Source: Arundinibacter roseus
Lineage (GTDB): Bacteria > Bacteroidota > Bacteroidia > Cytophagales > Spirosomataceae
Length of the DNA: 64,000 nucleotides
Direction: 5' to 3'
Assembly: GCF_004348825.1 (NCBI RefSeq)
Contig: NZ_SMJU01000017.1
Coordinates: 1 to 64,000, forward strand
The notes under the pieces were generated by a model. The model was not told the DNA's origin and did no database searches. It was given only the letters and a program-made list of their open reading frames with translations. A program made the position numbers and the translations under genes. Shown in pieces: positions 9,718 to 17,637 of the stretch (within the stretch, counting starts at the first letter, position 1; each line of letters starts with the position of its first letter).

Positions 9718-10053
9718 ATGAATTATCATAACAAACGATTCCGGCCCGTTCAGAACACAGAAAATGGCGAAACTTCTGCCGAAACTATCTTTCACTACAT
9801 TCAGGAAGGAAACATCCTGACGTCAGAATATAGCGGCGGGCGCATTCGCAAGGGCCACCTCATTGGGCTAGTTGATCCACAAGGGAACATCAACATGCGT
9901 TACCATCAGATTAATGACCGGGGCGAACTACTAACCGGCATCTGCGAATCCCGACCGGAACAAATGCCAAATGGCAAAATCAGGCTGCACGAAACCTGGC
10001 AGTGGACTTCGGGCGATCACTCGGCGGGAAGCTCTGTTTTGGAAGAGATTTGA
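9718..10053 (+). CDS. Small conserved protein of unknown function
   Basis: 111 residues, no signal peptide, no membrane segment. The sequence alternates short strands with turns (FHYIQEGNILTSEYSGGRI, then GHLIGLVDPQGNINMRYHQI), which suggests a small antiparallel beta barrel. Relatives in Bacteroidota databases are often labelled 'n-acetylglutamate synthase', but there is no GNAT acetyl-CoA loop here and I do not accept that name. The end, LHETWQWTSGDHSAGSSVLEEI, is the kind of conserved tail seen in these small proteins. It converges on the TPR gene. Confidence 0.7.
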   Translation: MNYHNKRFRPVQNTENGETSAETIFHYIQEGNILTSEYSGGRIRKGHLIGLVDPQGNINMRYHQINDRGELLTGICESRPEQMPNGKIRLHETWQWTSGDHSAGSSVLEEI

Positions 10054-10075
10054 AAGAACTTAATTTCTGCCTTTC

Positions 10076-11593
10076 CTACGAAAAAGTAAGCGATTCTTTC
10101 ACTTTTTCCAATCTCTCCTGATGAATCTGCGCTTCTTCCCCTAATTTTGGATCAGGTACGAGGGTCGGGATCTCCCGGCAAAAAGCGCTCATCTCAGCAA
10201 ACAATTGCTGTTGTTGCTCTTTTTCGGGCACAGCCACAAACCACGCTGCTTCCAGAAAATTCAGGATCGTCAGGGCGCGCTCGTACGGATACTCATCGGC
10301 GGTACGCACTTCCAGCGCTTCGCGGTAAAATGTAAGGGCTTTGGTGTAATTATCGACGAGTGCAGAGTCCGGAAATTTGGTCAGCGCGTTGGCATAGCTT
10401 GTGCAAATGCGGGCGTATTCGTACGGATTTGTTTCACGGGTAAAATAGCTCAGCGCTTCTTTGAACGAACTAACCGAAACGGCCGCCCAGATACTCTTCA
10501 CTTTTACTTCGTCGGGTACTTCGCTGTAAATTACCCCCAAATGATGCTGGATTTCGGCAAAAACTTCCGGGCTTGCCTCCTTCGTAAATACCTTAATTGC
10601 CTGCTGATACGCCTCCATTGCCGGACGAAAAAACTGCGGATTTCCATTTTGCGCCCAGGTGTACAGCAGCGTTGCCTTGCGGTATTGCGCATTGGCCACC
10701 AACTCCGGGATTTCGGCGGCTTCCAGCAGCTGCACTGCCCGATTGATATAGCCCAACGATTCCGAAAAGCTATCCGAAATATTGGCCACCTGCGACGCAT
10801 CAATCAGCAGCAAAGCCGTTTGTACCGGGTTATTTCGTTGCTCATTGTATTGCAAAATAGCCCACAGGCTTTCTTTAATTTTGGCCAGCAACGCTGCGTC
10901 GTACGGAACGGTGAGCTGTTTCATCCACACACCATACTGCACATTCATCAGCTCAAAAGTGGCTTCTTCCGAAATGGCAAAATCAATACATTCCGTCAGC
11001 AGGCGTTCGGCAGCGGTTAGCTCATCGGCATCGAGCAACAGCGTGGCCCAATGCTTGCCGGTAAAAGCCTTAAACTCATCGTTTGGCGCTAAATCATACG
11101 CCCGTTCGTAGTAGCGACGAATCACGCTGAAATGCACAAAGTGCGTCAGTTCGGCATAGTGCGCCATGATGGCGAGATTGTGCCAGAAGCGATATTCATC
11201 AAAAGCCGTATCAAACGTTTCCGGTTCCGGCGGCAGCCCTACCGCAACTCCATGCTGAATGCTGTTGATCCGGTCAATGTCACGCAACAGTTCCGGGACG
11301 GATTCTGCTCTTGGATAGGCTTTTTCGTAATTAAATAGCCGGGCATATACCACCGCCAGCAACGTATCTGCCGAAAACGGGATAGGATTAGGCAACAAAT
11401 AAGGCGGTGCTTCATTGTACCAGTCAATGGGTACACCAATTGATTTATTTCTCAGGATCAAGTGCTTATGTTCTCCATCCGTTCCAACATCGGCGAGATC
11501 CTTCACATCGACTACTTCGTTCAAACGAAATTCAGAATCAATTATATGTTGAACGAGCGCCTTTTCGTCAGAAGTTACGTACAGGGAAAGCAT
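10076..11593 (-). CDS. TPR-repeat protein at the end of the hydrogenase locus
   Basis: 505-residue soluble, mostly helical protein without a signal peptide. From about residue 130 to 480 it is a series of TPR-like helical pairs (for example RRYYERAYDLAPNDEFKAF and AVSVSSFKEALSYFTRETNP). The first 110 residues are a separate, partly beta domain. It is the last gene of the minus-strand hup operon, 108 bases after the 100-residue gene. TPR-type proteins accompany group 2a hydrogenases in several bacteria, so a scaffold or assembly role for the HupSL enzyme is likely. That role is inferred from context; the repeat assignment is seen in the sequence. Confidence 0.85.
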   Translation of the reverse strand: MLSLYVTSDEKALVQHIIDSEFRLNEVVDVKDLADVGTDGEHKHLILRNKSIGVPIDWYNEAPPYLLPNPIPFSADTLLAVVYARLFNYEKAYPRAESVPELLRDIDRINSIQHGVAVGLPPEPETFDTAFDEYRFWHNLAIMAHYAELTHFVHFSVIRRYYERAYDLAPNDEFKAFTGKHWATLLLDADELTAAERLLTECIDFAISEEATFELMNVQYGVWMKQLTVPYDAALLAKIKESLWAILQYNEQRNNPVQTALLLIDASQVANISDSFSESLGYINRAVQLLEAAEIPELVANAQYRKATLLYTWAQNGNPQFFRPAMEAYQQAIKVFTKEASPEVFAEIQHHLGVIYSEVPDEVKVKSIWAAVSVSSFKEALSYFTRETNPYEYARICTSYANALTKFPDSALVDNYTKALTFYREALEVRTADEYPYERALTILNFLEAAWFVAVPEKEQQQQLFAEMSAFCREIPTLVPDPKLGEEAQIHQERLEKVKESLTFS

Positions 11594-11701
11594 ACAGTAA
11601 AGGAGTTTTGATTGAATGAAAATTTTTCAAAAACGTACCCGAATTCAGGTTGATACTATTCCAGAAAACAAAAATAAGTGGCTGTTCAAATGCTCGCTTT
11701 C

Positions 11702-12004
11702 TTACAATTCTACCGCAATAATTGACGTATTTTTCACAGAATAAGTCAAGGGTCGGTCAGAATCATCAAGGTCATAGTCAAGCAGAATTTCCCGGACAAA
11801 AAGCGCTTTATCGCCCTGTGCATTTTTACTTTTCAGTCGCATCCATTTGGTTGCGTGCAATTTTTCAAAAAACGTTTTTGATTTACCCGCAAACAACAAC
11901 TGACTGCGCTCGGGATAGTACACAAGGTTGATCTGTTCCTCGCCCTGCAAAACCTGTTCTACAAGGCTCACGGGAATAATGATATGACCATTTTTCAGTT
12001 CCAT
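11702..12004 (-). CDS. Small protein of the hydrogenase operon, unknown function
   Basis: 100 residues, soluble, beginning MELKNGHIIIPVSLVEQVL. No Cys and no recognised motif. The start reads like a small beta-strand fold, with basic residues in the middle (KTFFEKLHATKWMRLKSK). It begins 5 bases after the hydrogenase maturation protease gene, so it is almost certainly co-translated with it. Possibly a dedicated maturation or structural accessory; nothing in the sequence decides this. Confidence 0.7.
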   Translation of the reverse strand: MELKNGHIIIPVSLVEQVLQGEEQINLVYYPERSQLLFAGKSKTFFEKLHATKWMRLKSKNAQGDKALFVREILLDYDLDDSDRPLTYSVKNTSIIAVEL

Positions 12005-12009
12005 GTGCG

Positions 12010-12498
12010 TCAGGCTATATCTTGTAAAATGTACTGCACCACGGTATCTCCTGCTGTTTTTACTTCCTCCGACAGTTCAATTTCCAGCTTTGTATTTTCG
12101 ACCGCAATCAGATAGACTGTAATATCTTCGGGGTAATCGTCCCGCATAATTTTGCGGGCGTAGCTCAGGGCCTGATCCCATTTGATACTGTGCAGGAAAA
12201 CCATCGGGTCGTCAATCAAAGCCGATTCTATTTCCTGTGCAGGCACTTTGTAAAGCGTACCGATGGGCTCATTGGTATTGACAACTGCATCCACGATGAT
12301 AATACGCTGATGTCCAAGCAGTTTGAATAACACCTCAAAAGCCCCCGTACCCATGTCGAAGAGACTGATCAACTCAGAGGCTACTCCCTTTTTTTCTAAC
12401 TGTTCAATCACATAGCAGCCGACGCCATCGTCGGAGCGCACGGGATTTCCGAAGCCCATGATGGCCGTCCTTTTGGTAGTTATCACTTCCTGATTCAT
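12010..12498 (-). CDS. hupD: [NiFe]-hydrogenase maturation protease (HupD/HyaD family)
   Basis: Endopeptidase that removes the C-terminal tail of the large subunit after nickel insertion. 162 residues. The family signature GFGNPVRSDDGVG is at residues 15-27, with Asp where HybD of E. coli has the nickel-contacting Glu16; DMGTGAFE and the later HSIKWDQ supply the other expected Asp and His. It follows hupL by 72 bases with a hairpin between, and its natural substrate would be the 15-residue tail of HupL encoded just upstream. The next gene starts 5 bases after its stop. Confidence 0.92.
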   Translation of the reverse strand: MNQEVITTKRTAIMGFGNPVRSDDGVGCYVIEQLEKKGVASELISLFDMGTGAFEVLFKLLGHQRIIIVDAVVNTNEPIGTLYKVPAQEIESALIDDPMVFLHSIKWDQALSYARKIMRDDYPEDITVYLIAVENTKLEIELSEEVKTAGDTVVQYILQDIA

Positions 12499-12516
12499 AG
12501 AGTTTACGAACTAAAA

Positions 12517-12540
12517 CACCCGCAAATAACTTTGCGGGTG
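12517..12540 (-). terminator. Intergenic hairpin between hupL and hupD
   Basis: A perfect 10-bp GC-rich stem (CACCCGCAAA / TTTGCGGGTG, loop of four) followed on the minus strand by TTTT. It lies in the only sizeable gap among the structural and protease genes. It may act as a partial terminator or mRNA-stabilising hairpin, giving more hupSL message than hupD message. Confidence 0.6.
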
Positions 12541-12570
12541 CGAGTTACACGCCGGGTGTAATGTAGTAGA

Positions 12571-14166
12571 TTATAACTTAAATTTCGCCAATTGTTTCCC
12601 TGTTTTCTGATCGTGTGCGTGTACAGTACAGACCAGGCAGGAGTCAAACGAGCGGGCCACCATGCCTACTTCTACGGGATCGTGCGGATCTTCGATTTCG
12701 GTTCCTTCGAGGGCTGCTTCAATTGGGCCGGGGTTGTTCTTTTCATCGTTCGGGCCAACATTCCAGGTCGTGGGAGCCATTACCTGATAGTTTTTGATGA
12801 CGCCGTTTTCTATTTCAATCCAATGTGCCAACGCCCCACGAGCCGCTTCGGTAGCCCCAAACCCTTTGCCATCGCGCTCTTCGGGTTTGATATAAAACTC
12901 GCCGTTGAGGTCAATTTGCCGCAGCCATTCGTCGATATTTTCATACAAACGGCAGGCTTCGTGCATTCGGGCCAACACACGGGTAAAGATATTCGGGCCC
13001 ATTTTTTCCATCACATCCCCAAACAGCGGGTCGTAGATTTGGTGCGGCAGCAAATTATCAGGATTTGCATTCATGAGCACGCGCGCCAACGGCCCGGCCT
13101 CGGCGGCATAGTCCATGTAGCGGGGTGCTTTGGACCAGGAATATTTTCCGGCAAAATCCGAATGTTCCAGCGGTTGCGATACCAGCGGCGTAGGCAGCGG
13201 CTCGTCCCAGGGGTGAGCAGCGGCTACATCCTGATACCACGCATGATTGACGTGTTCTTTGATTTGGAGGTGGTCAAATTCATGGTATTTTTTTCCATCA
13301 TAAAAACCGGAACGGCTAATCAGCGCGGCGTTGCGGCCTTCTATGGTTGGTTTTTGGTAATGATCTTTGTGCAGGTAGGTGCCCGTAGCAATAAATTTAC
13401 CCACACCCTGACCAAACTTGTGCAGGCCAAATTCGATTCCTGCCCGTAAGAACAGCCCTAAATCTGAATTGCGCTGCGATTCATTTTCTTCGGACCAGGC
13501 CATCAGGTCATCCCACGACTGAATCTGCATATAGCGCTCAATAGAGCAACCCAGCCAAATAGATTCGAGCCAATCTTTCCGAAACTGATTCATGATCGCA
13601 TGCGCCCGGGTTACATCTTTCAACGTAGGAGCGCACATGACGCCACCGGGCACCATGTAGGATGAGTGCGGCCACTGTCCGCCAAAAATAGCGTACACCT
13701 CCACCGGACGGCCTGATGCTACTACGCCCTGCTGAAACGACGTGCCGACGTAGGCTGCAAATCGCCGGACTACTTCATCGTACAACGGCTTATTGGCAAA
13801 CTTTTTATTGGCCATATCCGTAGCAAAAATGGCATAAAACCAGCGCGGAATAGACTGAATCGTTTCTGTTGCCTGACCAATTGCCCGCAGCAGGAGTGCA
13901 TTGGGTGGCAGGGTAGTTTTCCATACGGTATCAAGCGCCGAGGACGCGCAGTAAAGGTGAGAACCCCCACAAATGCCACAAATACGCGGCGTTACGATCA
14001 GGCCCGCCTGCGGGTCTTTTCCGGCCATAATGCGTTCAAAACCACGAAACATAGCCGCTTGCGTATGCGCACGCGTCACGACACCGTCTTCCATGTACAC
14101 CTTTACATCGAGGTCGCCCTCTACCCGTCCAACGGGCGATATATTAAGTTCTTTTTTGATTGCCAT
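12571..14166 (-). CDS. hupL: [NiFe]-hydrogenase large subunit, group 2a type
   Basis: Catalytic subunit that holds the Ni-Fe(CN)2CO centre and oxidises H2. 531 residues. The four nickel-ligand Cys are present: R61-x-C63-x2-C66-x3-H70 (RICGICGGSH) near the N-terminus and D508-S-C510-L-V-C513-T-V-H516 near the C-terminus. Fifteen residues (A517-L531) remain after His516 and would be removed by the HupD-type protease. The C-terminal motif DSCLVCTVHAHD closely resembles cyanobacterial HupL, i.e. group 2a uptake hydrogenases. It sits 30 bases after hupS in the same operon. Confidence 0.96.
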   Translation of the reverse strand: MAIKKELNISPVGRVEGDLDVKVYMEDGVVTRAHTQAAMFRGFERIMAGKDPQAGLIVTPRICGICGGSHLYCASSALDTVWKTTLPPNALLLRAIGQATETIQSIPRWFYAIFATDMANKKFANKPLYDEVVRRFAAYVGTSFQQGVVASGRPVEVYAIFGGQWPHSSYMVPGGVMCAPTLKDVTRAHAIMNQFRKDWLESIWLGCSIERYMQIQSWDDLMAWSEENESQRNSDLGLFLRAGIEFGLHKFGQGVGKFIATGTYLHKDHYQKPTIEGRNAALISRSGFYDGKKYHEFDHLQIKEHVNHAWYQDVAAAHPWDEPLPTPLVSQPLEHSDFAGKYSWSKAPRYMDYAAEAGPLARVLMNANPDNLLPHQIYDPLFGDVMEKMGPNIFTRVLARMHEACRLYENIDEWLRQIDLNGEFYIKPEERDGKGFGATEAARGALAHWIEIENGVIKNYQVMAPTTWNVGPNDEKNNPGPIEAALEGTEIEDPHDPVEVGMVARSFDSCLVCTVHAHDQKTGKQLAKFKL

Positions 14167-14196
14167 TGTCTTTTTTATATATTAATTCCGTACGAA

Positions 14197-15180
14197 TTAT
14201 TTAGAACCATCAGAATGAGATTTTTCAACGCCCACCGCCACTTCCAGAGCATGCATGGTTTTTTCAAAGCCTGCGCGCATGTAGTAGCCCAGTTTTGAAT
14301 TTCCCGACGGAACTTCCTGCGGCAGAACTCCCAAATACTTCATGGTTTTGAAAATACTTCCTTTGACAAGATCATTGTGCGGAAAGCCCGGTTCGGTACA
14401 GCCCAAACACGGGTGATTGGCTCGGGTTTTGGACGAATGACGGTTCCACAAAATCCGATTACAGCTTGCGCGGGTCATGGGCCCACGGCAACCGACTTCA
14501 TAGAAAAGACAGCCGTTGCCACGTTTTCCAAAACCACCATCTATTTTATTGGCAAAATTGACAACGTTGGTACAGCCGGTTTGTACAAAATCAGTAAAAA
14601 ACGTTTTAGGGCGATGGTATTCGTCGAGCAGTACGTCGCCGATGCGGCCGGTAGAAATTGCTACCAGAATCTGCGTAATCCAGTCGGGGTGAGCCGGACA
14701 GCCGGGAATGTTGATGACCGGAAGACCACCTTTGGAGGTGTAGCCTGCGCCCAGAAAACCACCTTTTTCTTTTTTCAAAAACTGCATTCCGGTAGATTCG
14801 GATGGATTAGGCTCCACGGCCGGAATCCCTCCCCAGGTAGCACAGTCGCCAATAGCTACCACAAAGCCCGAAACGGCGGCCAGCTCTTTTACCCAGTCTT
14901 TCATGGGGCGGTCGCAGAAGTAGTTCATGGTACCGGTGCCGTGCGGGCCTTCAATAATACTGCCTTCATAGACAAGAATATCACAGACGACAGTTCCGGC
15001 GATGATGTCGCGCAATAGTTGAGTAACCTGTTCTCCGATTTCGAGACCAATGGATGGATGCCAAAGAATGTTTACGCCAAAATCTGTAACCAGATCGATG
15101 ACGGTGGGCTCTTCGGCATTGAGAAAGGACATGGTATTGCCACTACACGCGCCTCCCTGAAGCCATAAAACGTTTGCCAT
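14197..15180 (-). CDS. hupS: [NiFe]-hydrogenase small subunit, group 2a type, no Tat signal
   Basis: Electron-transfer subunit with the Fe-S relay. 327 residues from the ATG at 15180, which gives MANVLWLQGGACSGNT like cyanobacterial HupS; a TTG three codons earlier is in frame but unlikely. There is no twin-arginine signal, so the enzyme is cytoplasmic or faces the cytoplasm. Proximal-cluster region: Cys12, but Asn15 where most families have Cys (CxGC), then AIGDCATWGG and INIPGCPAHPDW. In the distal region the usual H-x2-C is QTGC. The medial cluster has SCNRILWN and HPCLGCTEP. The Cys-to-Asn change is shared with group 2a enzymes; the Mycobacterium smegmatis member Huc has three [3Fe-4S] clusters. 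The 177-base upstream region holds the operator palindromes and a Fur-like box. Confidence 0.95.
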   Translation of the reverse strand: MANVLWLQGGACSGNTMSFLNAEEPTVIDLVTDFGVNILWHPSIGLEIGEQVTQLLRDIIAGTVVCDILVYEGSIIEGPHGTGTMNYFCDRPMKDWVKELAAVSGFVVAIGDCATWGGIPAVEPNPSESTGMQFLKKEKGGFLGAGYTSKGGLPVINIPGCPAHPDWITQILVAISTGRIGDVLLDEYHRPKTFFTDFVQTGCTNVVNFANKIDGGFGKRGNGCLFYEVGCRGPMTRASCNRILWNRHSSKTRANHPCLGCTEPGFPHNDLVKGSIFKTMKYLGVLPQEVPSGNSKLGYYMRAGFEKTMHALEVAVGVEKSHSDGSK

Positions 15181-15228
15181 AAGTTGCAAGAGGGTTTAAG
15201 ATGATAGCCAATCGTTATTGTACTTTGG

Positions 15229-15243
15229 TGATAACATTTATCA
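15229..15243 (-). promoter_or_regulatory. Fur-family-like 7-1-7 box upstream of hupS
   Basis: TGATAACATTTATCA fits the 7-1-7 Fur consensus TGATAAT-N-ATTATCA with two mismatches, inside a longer inverted repeat (GTGATAA-3-TTATCAC, 15228-15244). It lies 48 bases before the hupS start, between the tandem operators and the gene. An iron- or nickel-sensing Fur-family regulator is a reasonable guess; no such gene is in the window. Confidence 0.4.
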
Positions 15244-15252
15244 CTTGTGCAA

Positions 15253-15292
15253 TTTAGAAAATGGTTTCTAAATTTAGAAATTATTTTCTAAA
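15253..15292 (-). promoter_or_regulatory. Two adjacent TetR-type operators upstream of hupS
   Basis: Two perfect 20-bp palindromes of the form TTTAGAAA-N4-TTTCTAAA lie end to end: 15253-15272 (N4 = atgg) and 15273-15292 (N4 = ttat). They are 73-112 bases before the hupS start and just after the stop of one TetR gene. The same motif recurs at 16390-16409 and 28180-28199 in the same locus. Likely binding sites for one or both TetR proteins encoded here. Confidence 0.7.
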
Positions 15293-15357
15293 TATTTTGA
15301 CAATTTATCTTTTCCCCGAATTCTATGGAATGACGCGTATCAGTTTTGTAAAAATTA

Positions 15358-15975
15358 TTAGTGCAATTGCGGAAGAATAGTAGAGGTATATTCGCTGGTT
15401 CCCTCTGACGTAAAGTGCGGCTGAACGAGATTCCAGACGCTTTTCTTGTAATGCGCCAGTTCCAGCGGTTGACCAATCATATTGCATTTTGGAATATAAA
15501 ATACCAGCGACATCCAGATTTGTTCTGCCAATTGCTCATACTGACCAGGCTGTGTAGCGGGTAGCATGAGGCCGTTCATGACAAAAAACTGAATCCGGCT
15601 ACGCAACTGAATCATCATTTTGACTACGTACGTTTGCCATTGCTGCAATTGTGGGCTTTTGGTAAGGCTAGCTTTAAAAAATTCGGAGAGGTAAAAATGG
15701 TTTCTGGTAAAAAAGTGATAAAAATTTGTAACCTGATTATCGAAATCATGAAGCGTTGGCGCAGCCAGGTAGTTTCGGAAAATCTGATCAAATTCTTCAA
15801 ATACCTGCTCGTATACGGATTCAATAATCGCTTCTTTGTTCTTGTAATGATAGGCCAAATTGCCAACACTGATGCCTACCTCCTCAGCAATTTGCTGAAG
15901 CCTGACGCTATCAATGCCATTTTCATTAAAAAGGCGAACCGATGCTTCCAGTATTTTTTGTTTGGTATTATACAT
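15358..15975 (-). CDS. TetR-family regulator of the hydrogenase locus (first)
   Basis: 205-residue TetR/AcrR-type transcription factor. The N-terminal helix-turn-helix spans about residues 23-45 (SVRLQQIAEEVGISVGNLAYH), with recognition helix SVGNLAYHY. The C-terminal part is the variable ligand/dimer domain. It shares the recognition-helix sequence SVGNLAYH with the other TetR at 16411-17043, so both may bind the same palindromes. It starts 6 bases after the 119-residue gene and is followed, after 177 bases with operators, by hupS. Whether it represses or activates cannot be read from sequence; H2, redox or nickel status are candidate signals. Confidence 0.9.
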   Translation of the reverse strand: MYNTKQKILEASVRLFNENGIDSVRLQQIAEEVGISVGNLAYHYKNKEAIIESVYEQVFEEFDQIFRNYLAAPTLHDFDNQVTNFYHFFTRNHFYLSEFFKASLTKSPQLQQWQTYVVKMMIQLRSRIQFFVMNGLMLPATQPGQYEQLAEQIWMSLVFYIPKCNMIGQPLELAHYKKSVWNLVQPHFTSEGTSEYTSTILPQLH

Positions 15976-15981
15976 TCCTGT

Positions 15982-16341
15982 TCAATTCTGACACATTTCC
16001 AACGATTGAATACTGACAATTAACGTTCCGCGCTGATCTTTGGCCGCCAATCGCCGCATAAATTCTGCTTTCTGCGCGGCTCTTTTGGGGCAGGGATGCG
16101 ACGTAATGTAGCGCCTGATAAACTTCAAGGGATTGTGAATATTTGCAAAAATTAAATCTACGGCCCATTCGCCTTTGCTGCGGTGAACCACATCAACGAC
16201 AGCCGTGTCGGCCAGCCACAAGTCATCGTAGTATAATCTGAAATCCAGAAGATTCCCTTTTTTTTCCACAAAGTACTGCTCGTTCATACCCTGCATGAGG
16301 GCAGTGTAGGCAGCAGCATCCATTTGGAATTTGGGTTTCAT
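15982..16341 (-). CDS. 119-residue protein between the two TetR genes, unknown
   Basis: 119 residues, soluble, no signal peptide. The first 55 residues look like a small alpha/beta unit (FRLYYDDLWLADTAVVDVVH); the second half is basic and helical (NPLKFIRRYITSHPCPKRAAQKAEFMRRLAAK), with a single Cys. No family recognised. It has its own -7 box at 16366-16373 and an operator palindrome at 16390-16409, so it appears to head the TetR-containing transcription unit. The basic helix might bind nucleic acid or an acidic partner. Its place between two regulators suggests a sensor or co-regulator; this is a guess. Confidence 0.65.
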   Translation of the reverse strand: MKPKFQMDAAAYTALMQGMNEQYFVEKKGNLLDFRLYYDDLWLADTAVVDVVHRSKGEWAVDLIFANIHNPLKFIRRYITSHPCPKRAAQKAEFMRRLAAKDQRGTLIVSIQSLEMCQN

Positions 16342-16365
16342 AGACTTTCGGGTGCGTTAAGTAAA

Positions 16366-16373
16366 CAAAGCTA
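16366..16373 (-). promoter_or_regulatory. Bacteroidota -7 box (TAGCTTTG) for the 119-residue gene
   Basis: Exact TAnnTTTG match on the minus strand, 24 bases before the start at 16341. The operator palindrome begins about 17 bases further upstream and would cover the -33 region. Confidence 0.5.
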
Positions 16374-16389
16374 AACAATGCCCGGCTAA

Positions 16390-16409
16390 ATTGGAAAATT
16401 TTTTCTAAA
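16390..16409 (-). promoter_or_regulatory. TetR-type operator, one degenerate half
   Basis: ATTGGAAA-N4-TTTCTAAA: one half is identical to the hupS operators, the other differs at two of eight positions. It overlaps the expected -33 region of the promoter at 16366-16373, which suits repression. Confidence 0.55.
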
Positions 16410-16410
16410 C

Positions 16411-17043
16411 TTACCCTTGCCCATCAAATGGCAGATTTCTCATCTGCTGATATTCATTCAGGCCGGTAAGTGAAAAATACGGGGCTAGAAGTGCCCATAC
16501 GGCAGATTTAAAAATTTCGGCTGAAATATCCTGCATGCTATGCCCCGACACGATTTCATAACTTAGCCAGGCATTGGTATAAAATACGTAGCGACTAGCC
16601 AGTTGCCCCAGGCTGTCGGGTTCTTTGGAGGGGAGCAACGCCCCACGCGCTACATTGAATTCGAGAAAAAGACGGGTTTGGATCGTCTGCCACTGCAAAT
16701 GCTCGCGGTGCTTGCGCTTGATGCTGCCGTAGGCCCGGAGGACTTCCAGCGAATCGGTAAAGAAAAAGCTGTATTTCTGCTGAATCTGAAAGATATTTTG
16801 CAAATGTTCATCCAGGTTTACGAATAGCGGAATCATGCGCAGGTCTGAAAGCAGACGTTTTTGTTCTTCCACAATTTCTTCGTAGATATGCTCCACGATG
16901 TCATCCTTGGTTTTGAAATGATACGCCAAATTGCCCACACTGATACCGGCTTCGTCGGCAATGTGTTGCAGGCGCACATTCACAAACCCAAAGCGGTTGA
17001 ATAAAAATAAGGCTGATTGAATGATAAGTTGGCGGGTAGTCAT
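16411..17043 (-). CDS. TetR-family regulator of the hydrogenase locus (second)
   Basis: 210-residue TetR-family protein. The helix-turn-helix is at about residues 22-44 (NVRLQHIADEAGISVGNLAY). Its DNA-binding half is very close to the other TetR in this locus, while the ligand domain has diverged, as expected for paralogs that share an operator but sense different cues or form heterodimers. It starts 9 bases after the DUF151 gene and so is probably the last gene of the hyp transcription unit. The following 69-base gap carries an operator palindrome and a -7 box for the next gene. Confidence 0.9.
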   Translation of the reverse strand: MTTRQLIIQSALFLFNRFGFVNVRLQHIADEAGISVGNLAYHFKTKDDIVEHIYEEIVEEQKRLLSDLRMIPLFVNLDEHLQNIFQIQQKYSFFFTDSLEVLRAYGSIKRKHREHLQWQTIQTRLFLEFNVARGALLPSKEPDSLGQLASRYVFYTNAWLSYEIVSGHSMQDISAEIFKSAVWALLAPYFSLTGLNEYQQMRNLPFDGQG

Positions 17044-17052
17044 GCCACAAAG

Positions 17053-17637
17053 TTAGGACATCCCGCCCGCTTTTCGGCGCTCGATTGCTTCTCTTACACG
17101 CACAGCGCTTTCGTAGTCTTCTTTGGCAATAATTTTTTTGAGCAATTCTTCCAGTTCATCCAGCGTATACTCGGCGTAAGAACCTTTTTTGTCCCGGGTT
17201 TTTTCATCAAAATAGTAGGCCGATTGCTCAATGATTGCTTCTTCTGCAAAAATCGAACAGCCCATTCGTACCGCTAACGCAATGGCGTCGGACGGGCGGG
17301 CGTCTATTTCCATAAGTACAGCTGATTTTTCTAAAAAAACAGAGGCAAAAAACACGCCCTGCTCAAAGCGATTGATGACCACATGCTTCACCGTCGCATC
17401 GAGTTGACGGATTACCGTAGCCAGCAAGTCATGCGTTTGCGGGCGACCGGGCGTCATTTTTTCCATCGGAATCGCAATCGCCTGCGCTTCGGCCACGCCA
17501 ATAATCAGTGGAATACGGCGTTTGGAAACCGTGTCTTCCAAAATCAGTGCGTAGCGATTGGGCACCGATTGGCTTTCTGAAAGCGCTACAATCCAAAGTT
17601 CGTGAAGCATTGGCAGGTTGTTTAGATTAGCTTGCAT
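17053..17637 (-). CDS. DUF151 (bifunctional nuclease) family protein with UVR-like tail
   Basis: 194 residues. The DUF151/BFN domain covers about residues 10-140: RYALILEDTVSKRRIPLIIG, then the conserved ARPSDAIALAVRMGCSIFAE. The last 35 residues (EELLKKIIAKEDYESAVRVR) look like a UvrB/UvrC (UVR) motif, an interaction helix pair. Plant and bacterial members have been described as bifunctional nucleases. The gene overlaps the stop of the preceding 71-residue gene by 11 bases (ATGCAAGCTAA arrangement), so translation is coupled; the ATG nine codons later (MLHELWIVAL) is an alternative start. Presence inside a hydrogenase operon is unusual, and its role there is unclear. Confidence 0.85.
   Translation of the reverse strand: MQANLNNLPMLHELWIVALSESQSVPNRYALILEDTVSKRRIPLIIGVAEAQAIAIPMEKMTPGRPQTHDLLATVIRQLDATVKHVVINRFEQGVFFASVFLEKSAVLMEIDARPSDAIALAVRMGCSIFAEEAIIEQSAYYFDEKTRDKKGSYAEYTLDELEELLKKIIAKEDYESAVRVREAIERRKAGGMS

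Noticed and set aside
10205-11020. 271-codon plus-strand frame opposite the TPR gene
   Set aside because: Antisense to the TPR protein; low-complexity basic translation without recognisable fold.
12592-13449. 285-codon plus-strand frame opposite hupL
   Set aside because: Shadow of hupL; the residues show no domain and the hydrogenase motifs are unambiguous on the other strand.
15228-15244. CRP or FNR site upstream of hupS
   Set aside because: The half-sites GTGA/TCAC are 9 bases apart (CRP needs 6), and TGAT/ATCA are 7 apart (FNR needs 4). The 7-1-7 Fur pattern fits better.
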